Positions 26,992 through 36,837 of a stretch of DNA of 64,000 nucleotides are shown piece after piece. Below the pieces are notes generated by a model, which saw only the letters and a program-made list of their open reading frames with translations, was not told the origin of the DNA and did no database searches. This stretch comes from Rhodoferax sp. (GTDB lineage Bacteria > Pseudomonadota > Gammaproteobacteria > Burkholderiales > Burkholderiaceae_C). The first letter of the stretch is position 1; the number at the start of each line of letters is the position of its first letter. Where the stretch lies: contig NZ_JAURYQ010000003.1 of assembly GCF_030653815.1 (NCBI RefSeq), forward strand, positions 1 through 64,000, read 5' to 3'. The translations under genes were made by a program, and so were the position numbers.

Positions 26992-29604
26992 CTACCCGGC
27001 GTCTGGGCGTGATCGTTGACTGAAAAAGTGGACTCTATTGCGGCCTGCGGCTTTGGCCTGGTACATGGCCATATCGGCCTGCTTCAATAGGTCTTCGGGC
27101 AACGCCTTGTCATTGACCAGCAGCGCCACGCCAATGCTGGCTGACAGGCTCCAGGTGACATCAGGCAAGACAAATGGCTGTGCCATGGCCTGCAAAATCT
27201 TGTTGGCCACCGCTTGCGCCCCGGCATGCGCCAGATCGGCATCGTCGCTCAACTGCGCCAAGGCCACCACAAACTCGTCGCCCCCCAGGCGCGCGACCGT
27301 ATCGATCTCACGCACGCAGGCCTGCAGGCGCTGCGCCACCTGAATCAACAACTCATCGCCCTGGTCGTGGCCGTAGCTGTCATTGAGCAGTTTGAACCGG
27401 TCCAGATCCAGAAACAGCACCGCCGCCACCTGGTTGTTGCGCGCCCGCATCGCGCTCAATTGCTGCAAGCGATCCAGCAGCAGGCGGCGATTGGGCAGTT
27501 GCGTCAACGGATCAAAAAACGCCAGTTTGCGAATATCTTCGTCGAACCGCTTGCGCAAGGTGACGTCGGTATGCATCGACACATAGTGCGTGACCTGGCC
27601 CTGCGGATTTTTCACCGCGGTGATCGACAACCAGTCCGGGTACATATCGCCATTCTTACGCCGGTTCCAGACCTCCCCCTCCCAATGGCCGGTCTGCGTC
27701 AGACTGTGCCACATGGCCTGGTAAAACACCGGGTCATGGCGGCCAGACCTGAGTATGTTGCTGGATTGCCCGACCGCCTCGTCAAAACCGTACCCGGTCA
27801 AGGCCACAAAAGCGTGATTCACCCGCAAAATACGTAAATCTGCCGAACTGACCACCATGGAGGCGCTGGACTCAAACGCCACGGCCGCCACCCGCTGCGC
27901 TTCTTCGGCCTGGATGCGCTCGGTGATGTCAAAAATTGCCCCATGAAAGACCACACTGCCATCCTCACGCTTTTGCGGCACGGCGCGGCCACCGCGCCAA
28001 CGCACGGTGCCGTCAGGCAGCTTCAATCGGTATTCCGTTTGCCAGTGTGTCAAGTGGGTCGCGGCCTGCTGGATCGACTGCTTGACCCTGGCGACATCGT
28101 CTGGATGTTGCCAGGCAAAAACCAGCGACGCATCGCGCTGCACCTGCTCCAGCGTCAGCCCATAAAAATCCAGAAAATGCTTGGACAAATACGAAAAGTG
28201 CATACGCCCGTCGGTGTCCACCGTGAACTGAAACAACTCGGCAGGCACCTGGTCGGTGAGGTCTCGTAACAAAGCCTGGCTTTGCTGCACGGCCAGCTCC
28301 AGCCGTTTTTGTTCGCTGCGATCGACTTCGGTACCCATCATCCGCAAGGCCCGTCCTGCCGCATCACGCGCAACCACCTGCCCGCGCGCCATCAAATGCA
28401 CCCAATGCCCATCCTGGTGGCGCAACCGGTGCTCCAGCAGCAAACGCGGTACTTCTCCTCTAAGCACTGGCGGCAAGCGCTCGGCCAACATCGGCCTGTC
28501 GTCCGGGTGCAGGAGTTCGGCAAACAGATTGTTGTCAAGTGTCCGCTCGCCGGGCACAACGCCCAGCATGGCCCACAAGCGATCATCCATCGCCATCTTG
28601 CCGGTAACCAAATCCCAGGTCCACAGCGCCAGTCCGCCACTGTCAAGCGCCAGGGTCATCTGCTTGTGACTCTGCGCCAATTGTTGATGTTGCTGCTGGA
28701 CGAGGTAACGATCCCAGGAAAAAAATGCAGCGAAACCCAGCAACAACAAGCTGCCCAGGCTTGCCAGCAGCCAGTTCAGTCGATTCGTCTGCTGCCCCGC
28801 CTGAAGGTACTCTTGTTTGCCCAAGGCCACCGACACATAGAGTGGAAAATCGGACACCTGCCTGAAGTGGTACAAGCGCGGCACGGTCACGGTGTCCCCA
28901 TCAAAAAAACCTTCCGCTGGCGCTTGCGGAAAAGCCATTTCGATCACCCCCCCTGTTGGCAGCTTGTCGCGCTGCGCCAGGACCCTGCCATCACGCCCGA
29001 GCAGCATCGCATTGCCTTGCTGCCCCAAATCCAGACTGGCGTAAAAACTGGCAAAGTAACCGGCGTCCAGCGACACCACCGCCACCCCGGCAAAGCCGCC
29101 ATCAGGTTGACTGATGCGCCGGGTGAGCTGAATCGTCCATTTATTGGAGACCCGCCCCAGCATCGGTTGCGAAACAAAAAGTTCATTGCCTGCGCGTGCC
29201 ACATGCACCTTGAAGTACTCCCGGTCGGCCAAATTGACAGCCGGGGTTTGGGGCAAGTTGCTCAAGCGAAAAATACCTTGGGCATCGATGATGCCCACCT
29301 GGTGCAACAAATCCACATCCACGGCACCTTCACGCACCAAGGCGGCCAGATCAAGCGCCATGCCATCGCGCAGGTAAAGCGCGCGAATAATTTGCAGCGT
29401 CTGGTCAGCCGCGTGCAGCGTGCGGTTGGCATGCTGCTGGCTCAGCTGTGACAGGTTGGCCAGTTCACGCCGGGCGCTGCGCTCAGACTCCTGCAAATGG
29501 GCTTGCGTGACCTGGCGCGTCAGCAGCAACAACGCCAACACAACGACCACAGCCAAACTCCATGCCACCAGATGCGGCAGACGAATTTTCCAATGCGGAC
29601 TCAA
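26992..29604 (-). CDS. Membrane PAS-PAS-PAS-GGDEF diguanylate cyclase
   Basis: An 870-residue membrane sensor making cyclic di-GMP. Transmembrane helix at about 12-30, periplasmic double-Cache-like domain to about 275, second helix at 277-296. Three PAS modules follow (about 320-440, 450-575, 580-695), then a GGDEF domain with intact LGGDEF and inhibition site REID five residues before it. No EAL domain follows. The start is TTG at 29604 with AAGGGA six bases upstream; no ATG fits the membrane helix better. The input signals are not predictable. Confidence 0.9.
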   Translation of the reverse strand: MSPHWKIRLPHLVAWSLAVVVVLALLLLTRQVTQAHLQESERSARRELANLSQLSQQHANRTLHAADQTLQIIRALYLRDGMALDLAALVREGAVDVDLLHQVGIIDAQGIFRLSNLPQTPAVNLADREYFKVHVARAGNELFVSQPMLGRVSNKWTIQLTRRISQPDGGFAGVAVVSLDAGYFASFYASLDLGQQGNAMLLGRDGRVLAQRDKLPTGGVIEMAFPQAPAEGFFDGDTVTVPRLYHFRQVSDFPLYVSVALGKQEYLQAGQQTNRLNWLLASLGSLLLLGFAAFFSWDRYLVQQQHQQLAQSHKQMTLALDSGGLALWTWDLVTGKMAMDDRLWAMLGVVPGERTLDNNLFAELLHPDDRPMLAERLPPVLRGEVPRLLLEHRLRHQDGHWVHLMARGQVVARDAAGRALRMMGTEVDRSEQKRLELAVQQSQALLRDLTDQVPAELFQFTVDTDGRMHFSYLSKHFLDFYGLTLEQVQRDASLVFAWQHPDDVARVKQSIQQAATHLTHWQTEYRLKLPDGTVRWRGGRAVPQKREDGSVVFHGAIFDITERIQAEEAQRVAAVAFESSASMVVSSADLRILRVNHAFVALTGYGFDEAVGQSSNILRSGRHDPVFYQAMWHSLTQTGHWEGEVWNRRKNGDMYPDWLSITAVKNPQGQVTHYVSMHTDVTLRKRFDEDIRKLAFFDPLTQLPNRRLLLDRLQQLSAMRARNNQVAAVLFLDLDRFKLLNDSYGHDQGDELLIQVAQRLQACVREIDTVARLGGDEFVVALAQLSDDADLAHAGAQAVANKILQAMAQPFVLPDVTWSLSASIGVALLVNDKALPEDLLKQADMAMYQAKAAGRNRVHFFSQRSRPDAG

Positions 29605-29700
29605 CGGCGATCCCTTAGTAATAAACAGTGTCTCTTGTGCGCTGAGTTTAAGCGCTCGGCGCCTGGCTTATCTGCTGCAAATCGTTAGCGCCGCTGCGCA

Positions 29701-29738
29701 CCATGCAAAAGCGACCCCGAAGGGCCGCTTTTGCATGG
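29701..29738 (-). terminator. Rho-independent terminator after the crystallin-repeat gene
   Basis: Thirteen-base arms (29701-29713 and 29726-29738) are perfectly complementary, and the stem continues through three G-C pairs. On the minus strand it is capped by a UUCG tetraloop and the GC stem is followed by TTTTGC. It begins 16 bases beyond the crystallin-repeat stop. The A/T symmetry may allow it to work in both directions. Confidence 0.85.
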
Positions 29739-29753
29739 TCGATGGTACAGGCC

Positions 29754-31118
29754 CTAGTTACGGGGCTCACCCCGCTCGTTGACGGTCACGGTGGCTCCGG
29801 GCGGAGCGCTCATCTGGGTGCGGTGTTCCTGACCCCGAAAGGTGTAACTGACATCCCAATACTGGGCCTGGGCCCGGTTCGGGATGCTTTCGCAACGCTG
29901 CACATCCTGGGTCGCGGTTTCGGTCCGACCCATGTTGGCGCCAAGGGCGGCCCCGGCGATCAGGCCACCGGCAGTGGCGATGTCCTTGCCGCTACCGCCA
30001 CCCACCTGGTGACCCAGAATGCCACCAATGAGGGCACCTGCAATCGCACCAGGAATATTGGCGCTGCCTTGCGTCTGGGCGACTTGCCCGGGCTCGACCC
30101 AGCAGCGCTGCTCAGGGGTTCCGACCACGGCACGCACCGAGGTTACATTGGCCTCATAGAGCCGCTCATTGCTGCGCTGACGGTAGTCAGGTCCGGCAAC
30201 AGGCTGGTAGCGATTGTCATCATTGCGTGCGTCCTGGCTGACGGCGCGAACCGACGAGACACGGTCATTCAAGCCCATGGCCGACATCGAAGGATATTGT
30301 CCCGGGCGCAACACAACGCATCGGCCGCCGTAGCGAACATCGTCACACAACTCCCAAGGTCCGCCGGTGACCACCACCGAAGAAGCGCGGTCATTGAAGT
30401 TTTTTTGCACAAAGTTGTCAACTGGCTGAAGCGTGGTGAACGAACGGCCGGTAAAACCATCGTTTTCATAAAAAGTGACCTGTCCGCTGGCCGCAGCGGG
30501 CGCATAACGGTCTTCATCCGCACGTGCTTCCCGGCTGGCCAGCCGCACCGACGAAACACGGTCGTTCAGGCGCATGGCGGTCATGGAGGGGTACTGTCCC
30601 TGACGCAGGACGACACAACGTCCCCTGAACTGGTTGTCTTCACACAGCTCCCAGGGACCACCCACCACAACCACCGAGGACGCACGGTCATTGAACTGGT
30701 TGCGATTGAGGTTCCTGACCTGCGTGTTGGTCAGGAAAGAGCGGCCGCTAAAGCTTTCGTTTTCGTAGAAGGTGATTTGCGGTGTGACCGCAGGGGGCGC
30801 ATTGTTGCGCACCGCCCGCACCGACGACACGCGGTCGTTCAAGCCCATCGCGGCCAGGGAAGGATACTGGCCCGGTTGCAGGACGGCACAACGACCACCG
30901 AACTGGTTATTTTCACAAACCTCCCAGTTGTCTTTGGTCACCACCACAGATGAAGCACGGTCGTTGAAGCCGTAACGCTCGAAATTCCCGATCTGGCTCT
31001 CGGTGGTGAAGGACCGGCCTTGAAAGCCGTCCCGCTCATAAAAGGTAACCTGTGCCATGGCCTGGCTGGCGAGCGCCACAGCCGTCAGTGCCAGGGCGTT
31101 TTTCAAATAGGATTTCAT
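29754..31118 (-). CDS. Exported triple beta/gamma-crystallin protein with glycine-zipper domain
   Basis: A 454-residue exported protein. Signal peptide at 1-22, cut after ASQAMA. Three tandem beta/gamma-crystallin domains follow (about 24-104, 114-204, 213-304), each with two Greek-key motifs. Each domain has two canonical calcium motifs, NDRASS and NDRVSS, so six sites in all. After a linker, a glycine-rich 2TM/zipper segment (about 353-396) like that of the 17-kDa surface antigen family suggests outer-membrane insertion or multimerisation, and a short beta-rich tail ends it. I start at ATG 31118, with a GGAG site and a proper signal peptide. Function unknown; calcium-dependent envelope stability is plausible. 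Confidence 0.85.
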   Translation of the reverse strand: MKSYLKNALALTAVALASQAMAQVTFYERDGFQGRSFTTESQIGNFERYGFNDRASSVVVTKDNWEVCENNQFGGRCAVLQPGQYPSLAAMGLNDRVSSVRAVRNNAPPAVTPQITFYENESFSGRSFLTNTQVRNLNRNQFNDRASSVVVVGGPWELCEDNQFRGRCVVLRQGQYPSMTAMRLNDRVSSVRLASREARADEDRYAPAAASGQVTFYENDGFTGRSFTTLQPVDNFVQKNFNDRASSVVVTGGPWELCDDVRYGGRCVVLRPGQYPSMSAMGLNDRVSSVRAVSQDARNDDNRYQPVAGPDYRQRSNERLYEANVTSVRAVVGTPEQRCWVEPGQVAQTQGSANIPGAIAGALIGGILGHQVGGGSGKDIATAGGLIAGAALGANMGRTETATQDVQRCESIPNRAQAQYWDVSYTFRGQEHRTQMSAPPGATVTVNERGEPRN

Positions 31119-31319
31119 TGGTCGTTTCTCCAGAAAGTTAGGGTCAGCTGCCAAGTTACGGCTGCTATGTCCTGCCACCGTGGGATTCAAGTGACACAAG
31201 GCAGACTGTCGTTGCCCCCTGGGTTTGTGTCTGTGCGCCAGCATACAAAGCCAGACGGCATGAGGTGCTGGTGCCTGACGGATGGGAAAACAGCCGTGCC
31301 ATCTGCTACGCTTGAAGGC

Positions 31320-32537
31320 ATGCCAAACCACGCCACTGCCACAGCCATGCCACCCGCTGTGATCGTCCTGCTGTTGTCGCTGCTGCTCGGACTGCAGCCC
31401 ATCACCACCGACCTGTATTTGCCTGCACTGCCGGTGCTCACCGCCGGCTTTGGCGCGCCCATGCAGCAGGCGCAATTGACGCTGACGGCACTGCTGCTGG
31501 CGTTTGGGGTCTCGCAACTGGTGTGGGGGCCACTGTCCGACCGCTTTGGCAGACGACCCATTTTGCTCATTGGCCTGAGCGCTTACGTGCTGGCGGCCGT
31601 GGGCAGCGCGCTGGCGCCCAGCATGACTGCCTTGATTGTGTGGCGCACGGTGCAAGGTGCGGCCATGGGCGCGGGGGTCATGTGCGCACGCGCCATCGTG
31701 CGCGACCTGTACGCCCCGGCACAAGGCGCGGGCGTGATGAGCAAGGGTTTGAGCGGCCTGGGCGTGATTGCTTTTTTGAGTGCCCCCTTGGGCGGACTGA
31801 TGACCGAGGCGTTCAACTGGCGGTTTGCCCTGCTGTCGCTGGCGGTCTTTGGTGCGGTCGCTCTGGGGCTGATCGCTTGGCGTTTTGAAGAAACCTTGCA
31901 GCGCAAAAACCCAGCGGCGCTGCAAACCGCCACCTTGATGAGCACCTGGAAAAGCATCCTGCGCCATCCGACCTTTCTGGCATTCTCGGCACTGTCTGCG
32001 TCATCCTACGGCGGTCTATTCACGTTTTTGGCGACCTCGTCGTTCGTTTTCATGAACGTGCTGGGTTTGAGCAAGACGCATTACGGCGCGCTCATGGCAC
32101 TGAACTCGCTGGCCTATATTGGCGGCACTTTTTTGTGCCGCCATTGGCTGCCCCGCTTTGGCGTGCGCCGCTCACTCAAATGGGCCGGTGTACTGTCGCT
32201 GGCTGGCGGCACGCTGATGGCTGGGCTCAGCCTGGCTGGCATGCAAAACGTGTGGGCCATCATGCTGCCGCAGTTGCTGTTTATCGTGGGGCATGGCATT
32301 CACCAACCCTGTGGCCAAAGCGGCGCGGTGGGGCCGTTCCCGCACGCGGCCGGTGCGGCGTCGGCCTTGAACGGATTTTTGATGATGCTCGCCGCCTTTG
32401 CCATGGGCAGTTGGCTCGGGAACCACATGGACGGCACCGTGCTGCCGCTCACGCTGGGCGTGTGGTTCTGGAGCGCCCTGATTGCGCTGTCGGCCTGGAC
32501 CCTGGTGCAAAAATACGGGGAACCCCATGCAGCCTGA
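31320..32537 (+). CDS. MFS multidrug transporter, Bcr/CflA family
   Basis: A 405-residue inner-membrane exporter with 12 predicted helices. Motif A is [14 protein letters not shown] between helices 2 and 3. Drug:H+ antiporter features include [13 protein letters not shown] in helix 1, which carries the Asp typical of Bcr/CflA, and [21 protein letters not shown]. It expels small drugs or metabolites with proton entry; substrates are unknown. I start at ATG 31320, where the first membrane helix begins shortly after. It is divergent from the crystallin-repeat gene and overlaps the miaA start. Confidence 0.88.
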   Translation: MPNHATATAMPPAVIVLLLSLLLGLQPITTDLYLPALPVLTAGFGAPMQQAQLTLTALLLAFGVSQLVWGPLSDRFGRRPILLIGLSAYVLAAVGSALAPSMTALIVWRTVQGAAMGAGVMCARAIVRDLYAPAQGAGVMSKGLSGLGVIAFLSAPLGGLMTEAFNWRFALLSLAVFGAVALGLIAWRFEETLQRKNPAALQTATLMSTWKSILRHPTFLAFSALSASSYGGLFTFLATSSFVFMNVLGLSKTHYGALMALNSLAYIGGTFLCRHWLPRFGVRRSLKWAGVLSLAGGTLMAGLSLAGMQNVWAIMLPQLLFIVGHGIHQPCGQSGAVGPFPHAAGAASALNGFLMMLAAFAMGSWLGNHMDGTVLPLTLGVWFWSALIALSAWTLVQKYGEPHAA

Positions 32538-33516
32538 ATCCATGACTTCCACTGCTTCACGGTCCGCCCTGCCCCGCCACCTGGCATTGGCCGGCCCCAC
32601 CGCGTCTGGCAAAACAGCGGCTGCGCTGGCCATTGCACAAGCCTGGCCGGTGGAGATCATCAGTGTCGATTCGGCGCTGGTGTACCGGGGCATGGACATT
32701 GGCACGGCCAAACCCAGCGCGGCCGAACTGGCCGCCGTGCCGCACCACCTGATCAACATCCGCGACCCACGGCAGGCCTACAGCGCCGCCGAGTTTGTGA
32801 CTGACGCCCGGCAGTTGATGGCCGACATCACGACGCGCGGCCGACTGCCGCTGCTGGTGGGCGGCACCATGCTGTACTTCAAGGCGCTGCGCGAGGGTCT
32901 GGACGACATGCCCCGTGCCGACCCGGCCATTCGTGCCGACATCGAAGCGCGGGCACTTGGTGTGGGCTGGCCTGCCCTGCACGCCGAGCTGGCGCAGCTT
33001 GACCCGGTCACGGCCGCACGGCTGGCCCCGGCAGACTCCCAGCGCATTTCCCGGGCACTGGAGGTGTACCGCATCAGCGGGCGACCGCTGTCCTCATTTC
33101 AAACCAGACTGGCTGCCCAAGACGAGGCCCCGGTGCACGATCCAGACCACCTGCTGATTTCCCTGGAACCACAAGACCGCGCCTGGCTGCACCAGCGCAT
33201 TGCACAGCGCTTCGATGCCATGCTGGCGAGCGGTTTTCTGGACGAGGTCCGGGCCTTGCGTGCACGCGGCGACTTGCACCCTGACCTGCCCTCGATGCGC
33301 TGCGTCGGCTACCGCCAGGCTTGGGAAGCATTGGATGGTTTATGGCCCATGAGCGAACTGCGTGACAAGGGCATTGCCGCCACACGCCAGCTCGCCAAGC
33401 GCCAGATCACCTGGCTGCGCTCCACCCATCAGCGCCAGGTGGTGGCCTGCGATGCGCCCGATGCCCTGGAGCAGGTGTTGGCGCGGACGAAATGTTTTAT
33501 TGAAGGCCCACCATGA
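32527..33516 (+). CDS. miaA: tRNA dimethylallyltransferase
   Basis: Adds the isopentenyl group to A37 of tRNAs reading UNN codons. The 329-residue protein has the P-loop [10 protein letters not shown], then [16 protein letters not shown], the HHLINIRDP motif, [10 protein letters not shown], and the tRNA-binding [13 protein letters not shown] chose ATG 32527, with GGGGA upstream; ATG 32542 would also leave the P-loop intact. The 5' end lies within the transporter gene's last codons and the stop overlaps the ABC ATPase start (ATGA). Confidence 0.96.
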   Translation: MQPESMTSTASRSALPRHLALAGPTASGKTAAALAIAQAWPVEIISVDSALVYRGMDIGTAKPSAAELAAVPHHLINIRDPRQAYSAAEFVTDARQLMADITTRGRLPLLVGGTMLYFKALREGLDDMPRADPAIRADIEARALGVGWPALHAELAQLDPVTAARLAPADSQRISRALEVYRISGRPLSSFQTRLAAQDEAPVHDPDHLLISLEPQDRAWLHQRIAQRFDAMLASGFLDEVRALRARGDLHPDLPSMRCVGYRQAWEALDGLWPMSELRDKGIAATRQLAKRQITWLRSTHQRQVVACDAPDALEQVLARTKCFIEGPP

Positions 33517-34175
33517 CCTTGACCATCAACAAATTGAGCAAGCGCTACGACCAGACGCCAGTCTTCAGCCAGGTTTCTCTGCGTGTGGCCCCCGGTGAAT
33601 TTGTCGCCATCGTCGGCGAGTCGGGCGTGGGCAAGTCCACCTTGCTCAACTGCATGGCGGGGCTGGACGCGTGGGACAGTGGCAGCGTGCTGCTCGACGG
33701 GCAGGACCTGGGCGCGCTCAGCGACGAGCAACTGGCGCGCCTGCGCCGGGAGAAAAACGGTTTTGTCTTTCAGGCCTTTCACGTGTTGCCGCACCTGAGC
33801 GTGGCGCAAAACGTGGCCTTGCCGTTAATGCTGCTGGGCCAGCATGACGACGCGCGGGTCCAGGCCATGCTGGATGCCGTGGGCCTGGGCGGCTTGGGCG
33901 AACGCTTGCCACAGCAACTCAGCGGCGGCCAGTTGCAGCGCGTGGCGATCGCCCGGGCCCTGGTGCACCGCCCCATACTGCTGCTGGCGGACGAACCCAC
34001 CGGCAACCTCGACCCCAGCACCGCCGCGCTGGTGATGAATGCGCTGGTCGGGCAAACGCGACAGCACGGTGCTGCCATGGTGCTGGTGACGCATTCGCTG
34101 GCGGCGGCAGAGCGCGCCGACCGGGTGCTCAAACTCACCCCCGAGGGGCTGGTTTCAAATGCAAGTCCTGATTGA
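33513..34175 (+). CDS. ABC transporter ATP-binding protein, LolD/AttE type
   Basis: A 220-residue ATPase of the LolD/MacB/FtsE class, which powers FtsX-fold permeases rather than canonical importers. Walker [10 protein letters not shown] (about 35-43), Q-loop [10 protein letters not shown], signature [10 protein letters not shown], Walker [14 protein letters not shown], and switch His in VTHSLAAAE. No permease is adjacent; the nearest FtsX-type permease is at 40859. The gene overlaps miaA by four bases and pabB by 17, so all three are probably one transcript. Lipoprotein or lipid-like cargo is typical of the class. Confidence 0.9.
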   Translation: MTLTINKLSKRYDQTPVFSQVSLRVAPGEFVAIVGESGVGKSTLLNCMAGLDAWDSGSVLLDGQDLGALSDEQLARLRREKNGFVFQAFHVLPHLSVAQNVALPLMLLGQHDDARVQAMLDAVGLGGLGERLPQQLSGGQLQRVAIARALVHRPILLLADEPTGNLDPSTAALVMNALVGQTRQHGAAMVLVTHSLAAAERADRVLKLTPEGLVSNASPD

Positions 34176-35895
34176 TTTTTGCGACCCGCACGGTCAACAG
34201 GCCGCCTTGCGCTGTGCTTTCGACGCGCCTGTGCAGACCCTGGTAGCGCACACGCCCCACCAGGTCAAGCCGCTGCTGGACGCCGTCGACGCGCTGTCCC
34301 AACAAGGCTTGTGGTGCGTGGGTTATGTGCGTTACGAGGCTGCGCCGGCGTTTGATGCCGCGCTCAAAGTGCATGCATCAGACGGCCCGCTGGCCTGGTT
34401 CGGCGTCTATGCCCAAACCCTGCCGTGGCCCGACGAGGCGGCCAATGACGCCGATAAAAATGACGCCACCCGCGTGTTATGGCAAGGCAGCCTGGACCGG
34501 GCAAACTTTGATGCAGCCATGAACAACATCCACCAGGCCATCGCGGCCGGTGACCTGTACCAGGTCAACTACACCGCGCCGCTATATGGTGAGTTTTCTG
34601 GCGCTGCGCAAACGCTTTTCAAGCGCCTGCACCGGGCCCAACCGCAAGGCTACGCGGCCTACATCGACAGCGGTTTCGAGCAAGTGCTGTCGGTCTCGCC
34701 CGAGCTGTTTTTTGACTGGCAGGACGGTCAGCTGCTGACTCGCCCGATGAAGGGCACGGCGCCGCGTGGCGACAGCGTGGAACATGACAAAACGCTGGCC
34801 GCCGCGCTGGTAGCCTCGCCCAAGGAGCGCGCCGAGAACGTCATGATTGTCGATTTGCTGCGCAATGACGTGTCGCGCGTGGCGCAGCCGCACAGTGTCA
34901 AGGTGCCGCGTCTTTTTACTGTGCAAACGCTGCCCACGGTGCTGCAAATGGTGTCCGACGTGACCGCCGTCACCCGACCCGGCACCAGCTTATGCGATGT
35001 GTTCAGCGCGCTGTTTCCGTGCGGTTCGGTCACCGGCGCACCCAAGGTGCAGGCCATGCGCATGATTCAAGACCTGGAACCCGCCCCGCGCGGCATTTAC
35101 TGCGGTGCCATCGGGGTGGTGCGCCCGGGTGGCCACGCCACTTTCAACGTGGCGATCCGCAGCGTCACTTTGCAAGGCGCAAAGGCAACGTGTGGCATTG
35201 GCAGCGGCATCACCTTTGACGCCACGGCAGAGGCCGAGTGGCAGGAATGGCGCGTCAAACGCGGCTTTCTGGAGCGCGCCAGCGAACCCTTCCAGTTGCT
35301 GGAAACTCTGCGGCTGGAAGCTGGCGTTTTTCACCACTTGGAGGCGCACTTGGCGCGATTGAAGCGGGCGGCGTCACACTTCGCCTATCCGTTCGACGAA
35401 TCCGACATCCGCCAGGTCTTGCGTAATCTGATAACCGATGAATCAGCCTGGCGGGTCCGTCTTTTGCTCGACGACCAAGGCTACCCACGAGCTCAGACCT
35501 TTGCGCTACCACCTTCTCCAGCGCCGGTGACGCTGCAATTGGCAGACCGGCCTTTTGATCACGCGCACAGCGAGTTCACGCGTTTCAAAACCACGCACCG
35601 CGCCCATTACGAGGCCTTTGCCCCGACCGACCCGGCCGTCTTCGACACCCTGCTCTACAACGACGCCGGCGAGCTGACCGAATGCACGCGCGGCAATATC
35701 GCCTTGCGGATTGATGGCCGCTGGGTGACACCGCCACTGCGCTGCGGCTTGCTCGACGGCATCGGGCGCGAGTTGTATTTGAAGGAAGGCCGCCTGCATG
35801 AAGCCGTGGTACGGGTTGACGACCTGCCGCGCGTGCAAGCGCTGGCCTTCATCAACAGCTTGCGCGGCTGGCTGGACGCCCGGCTGCTCAGATAA
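34159..35895 (+). CDS. pabB: PabB-PabC fusion: aminodeoxychorismate synthase component I / lyase
   Basis: A 578-residue fusion for p-aminobenzoate synthesis (folate). The N-terminal about 360 residues are chorismate-binding ADC synthase (GDLYQVNYTAPL, PMKGTAPRG, FPCGSVTGAPK, GIYCGAIGVV). The remaining about 215 are a PLP-dependent ADC lyase (LLETLRLEAGVF, FKTTHRAHYEA with the Schiff-base Lys, ELTECTRGNIAL, LLDGIGRELYL). The glutaminase PabA is not here. Such fusions occur in other Proteobacteria, so this is natural, not an assembly error. Confidence 0.93.
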   Translation: MQVLIDFCDPHGQQAALRCAFDAPVQTLVAHTPHQVKPLLDAVDALSQQGLWCVGYVRYEAAPAFDAALKVHASDGPLAWFGVYAQTLPWPDEAANDADKNDATRVLWQGSLDRANFDAAMNNIHQAIAAGDLYQVNYTAPLYGEFSGAAQTLFKRLHRAQPQGYAAYIDSGFEQVLSVSPELFFDWQDGQLLTRPMKGTAPRGDSVEHDKTLAAALVASPKERAENVMIVDLLRNDVSRVAQPHSVKVPRLFTVQTLPTVLQMVSDVTAVTRPGTSLCDVFSALFPCGSVTGAPKVQAMRMIQDLEPAPRGIYCGAIGVVRPGGHATFNVAIRSVTLQGAKATCGIGSGITFDATAEAEWQEWRVKRGFLERASEPFQLLETLRLEAGVFHHLEAHLARLKRAASHFAYPFDESDIRQVLRNLITDESAWRVRLLLDDQGYPRAQTFALPPSPAPVTLQLADRPFDHAHSEFTRFKTTHRAHYEAFAPTDPAVFDTLLYNDAGELTECTRGNIALRIDGRWVTPPLRCGLLDGIGRELYLKEGRLHEAVVRVDDLPRVQALAFINSLRGWLDARLLR

Positions 35896-35935
35896 TGTCA
35901 GCGCAGATCACCCTAAAAATTCCGAGGAAACAGAC

Positions 35936-36229
35936 ATGTTCGTCGTCATTTTTCGCGCCAAGGTTCGCAGCACTGACAGCGAATACACCCAGGTCGCAGC
36001 GCGCATGCGCGAGCTGGCACTGGGTCAGTTCGGCTGCCTTGAATTTACCGCAGTGACCGAAGGCCAGGACGAAATTGCCCTGTCTTATTGGCCTTCCGAG
36101 GAACACATCCGGGCCTGGAAGTCACACGCTGAGCATGTGCTGGCCCAGCAACTTGGCCGCGAACGCTGGTACGAATCCTATGTGGTGCAAGTGGCCGAAA
36201 TCACCCGGGAATACAAATCCAGGCTTTAA
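35936..36229 (+). CDS. Antibiotic-biosynthesis-monooxygenase (ABM) domain protein
   Basis: A 97-residue ferredoxin-like ABM-fold protein: FVVIFRAKVRS at the start, GQFGCLEFTAV in the middle and the WPSEEHIRAWKSHAEH segment typical of this family. Members include quinol monooxygenases, haem-degrading enzymes and many uncharacterised proteins, so the substrate is unknown. The ATG at 35936 has GAGGAA upstream. It follows pabB by 40 bases and may be read with it. It borders the accessory block that starts with the cytochrome. Confidence 0.82.
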   Translation: MFVVIFRAKVRSTDSEYTQVAARMRELALGQFGCLEFTAVTEGQDEIALSYWPSEEHIRAWKSHAEHVLAQQLGRERWYESYVVQVAEITREYKSRL

Positions 36230-36322
36230 GAAACTTTTAGGGTTCACTTAAGCATCATTTAGCAAACAGTTTTTTTTGGCCGGCCTACCATTCTCCTTCG
36301 TTAATCAACCAAGGAGAGATCC

Positions 36323-36823
36323 ATGAAATTTGCGCATTCGTTACTGGGCTTCGGCTTTGCCGCCTTGCTCGCTGCACCGGTTTCGGCCAGCGACACACTC
36401 AACACCAACATGGTCGAACGCGGCCGCTACATCATCGCCACGAGCGGCTGCAACGACTGCCATACGCCCGGTTACATGCAAAAGGACGGCAACGTGCCAG
36501 AGTCCGAATGGCTGACCGGCGAGGGCATCGGATGGCAAGGACCATGGGGCACGACCTATCCGGCCAACCTGCGTCTTTCGCTCAGTCAACTGACGGAGCC
36601 GCAATGGCTCGACCGTGCTCGCGGCGCGTTCCGTCCGCCCATGCCGGGCTTCAACCTGCGCGCGATGACCGACGCCGACCTCAAGGCCATCTACCACTAC
36701 GTGAAAAGTTTGCCGGTCAAGGGTGGTCCGTCGCCGGCCTATGTGCCGCCGGGCGGGCAGGTCGCCACCCCCTATTTGGATTTGACGCCCAAAAATCTGC
36801 CCAAGCAGACAGCCGCCCGATGA
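36323..36823 (+). CDS. Periplasmic mono-haem cytochrome c
   Basis: A 166-residue class-I-like cytochrome c. Signal peptide at 1-22 (MKFAHSLLG..APVSAS). One haem motif CNDCH at about 43-47, and a likely axial Met in RPPMPGFNL. The sequence resembles a single domain of the multi-haem subunits of membrane alcohol and aldose dehydrogenases. AAGGAGAG precedes the ATG. Its stop overlaps a possible ATG of the E1 alpha gene, so they look co-transcribed, unusual because one product is periplasmic and the other cytoplasmic. Confidence 0.87.
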   Translation: MKFAHSLLGFGFAALLAAPVSASDTLNTNMVERGRYIIATSGCNDCHTPGYMQKDGNVPESEWLTGEGIGWQGPWGTTYPANLRLSLSQLTEPQWLDRARGAFRPPMPGFNLRAMTDADLKAIYHYVKSLPVKGGPSPAYVPPGGQVATPYLDLTPKNLPKQTAAR

Positions 36824-36837
36824 GCAAGGAATCCACC

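Noticed and set aside
31119-31967. Extension of the crystallin-repeat frame to 31967
   Set aside because: Residues before MKSYL are Gln/His/Arg-rich, lie opposite the transporter gene and would bury the signal peptide.
34159-35895. pabB-pabC as a novel fusion or assembly artefact
   Set aside because: Such fusions are known in Proteobacteria and both domains are intact.
36230-36322. Sigma-54 promoter before the cytochrome/E1 operon (as for acetoin operons)
   Set aside because: TTGGCC is present, but the -12 GC element does not fit the required spacing.
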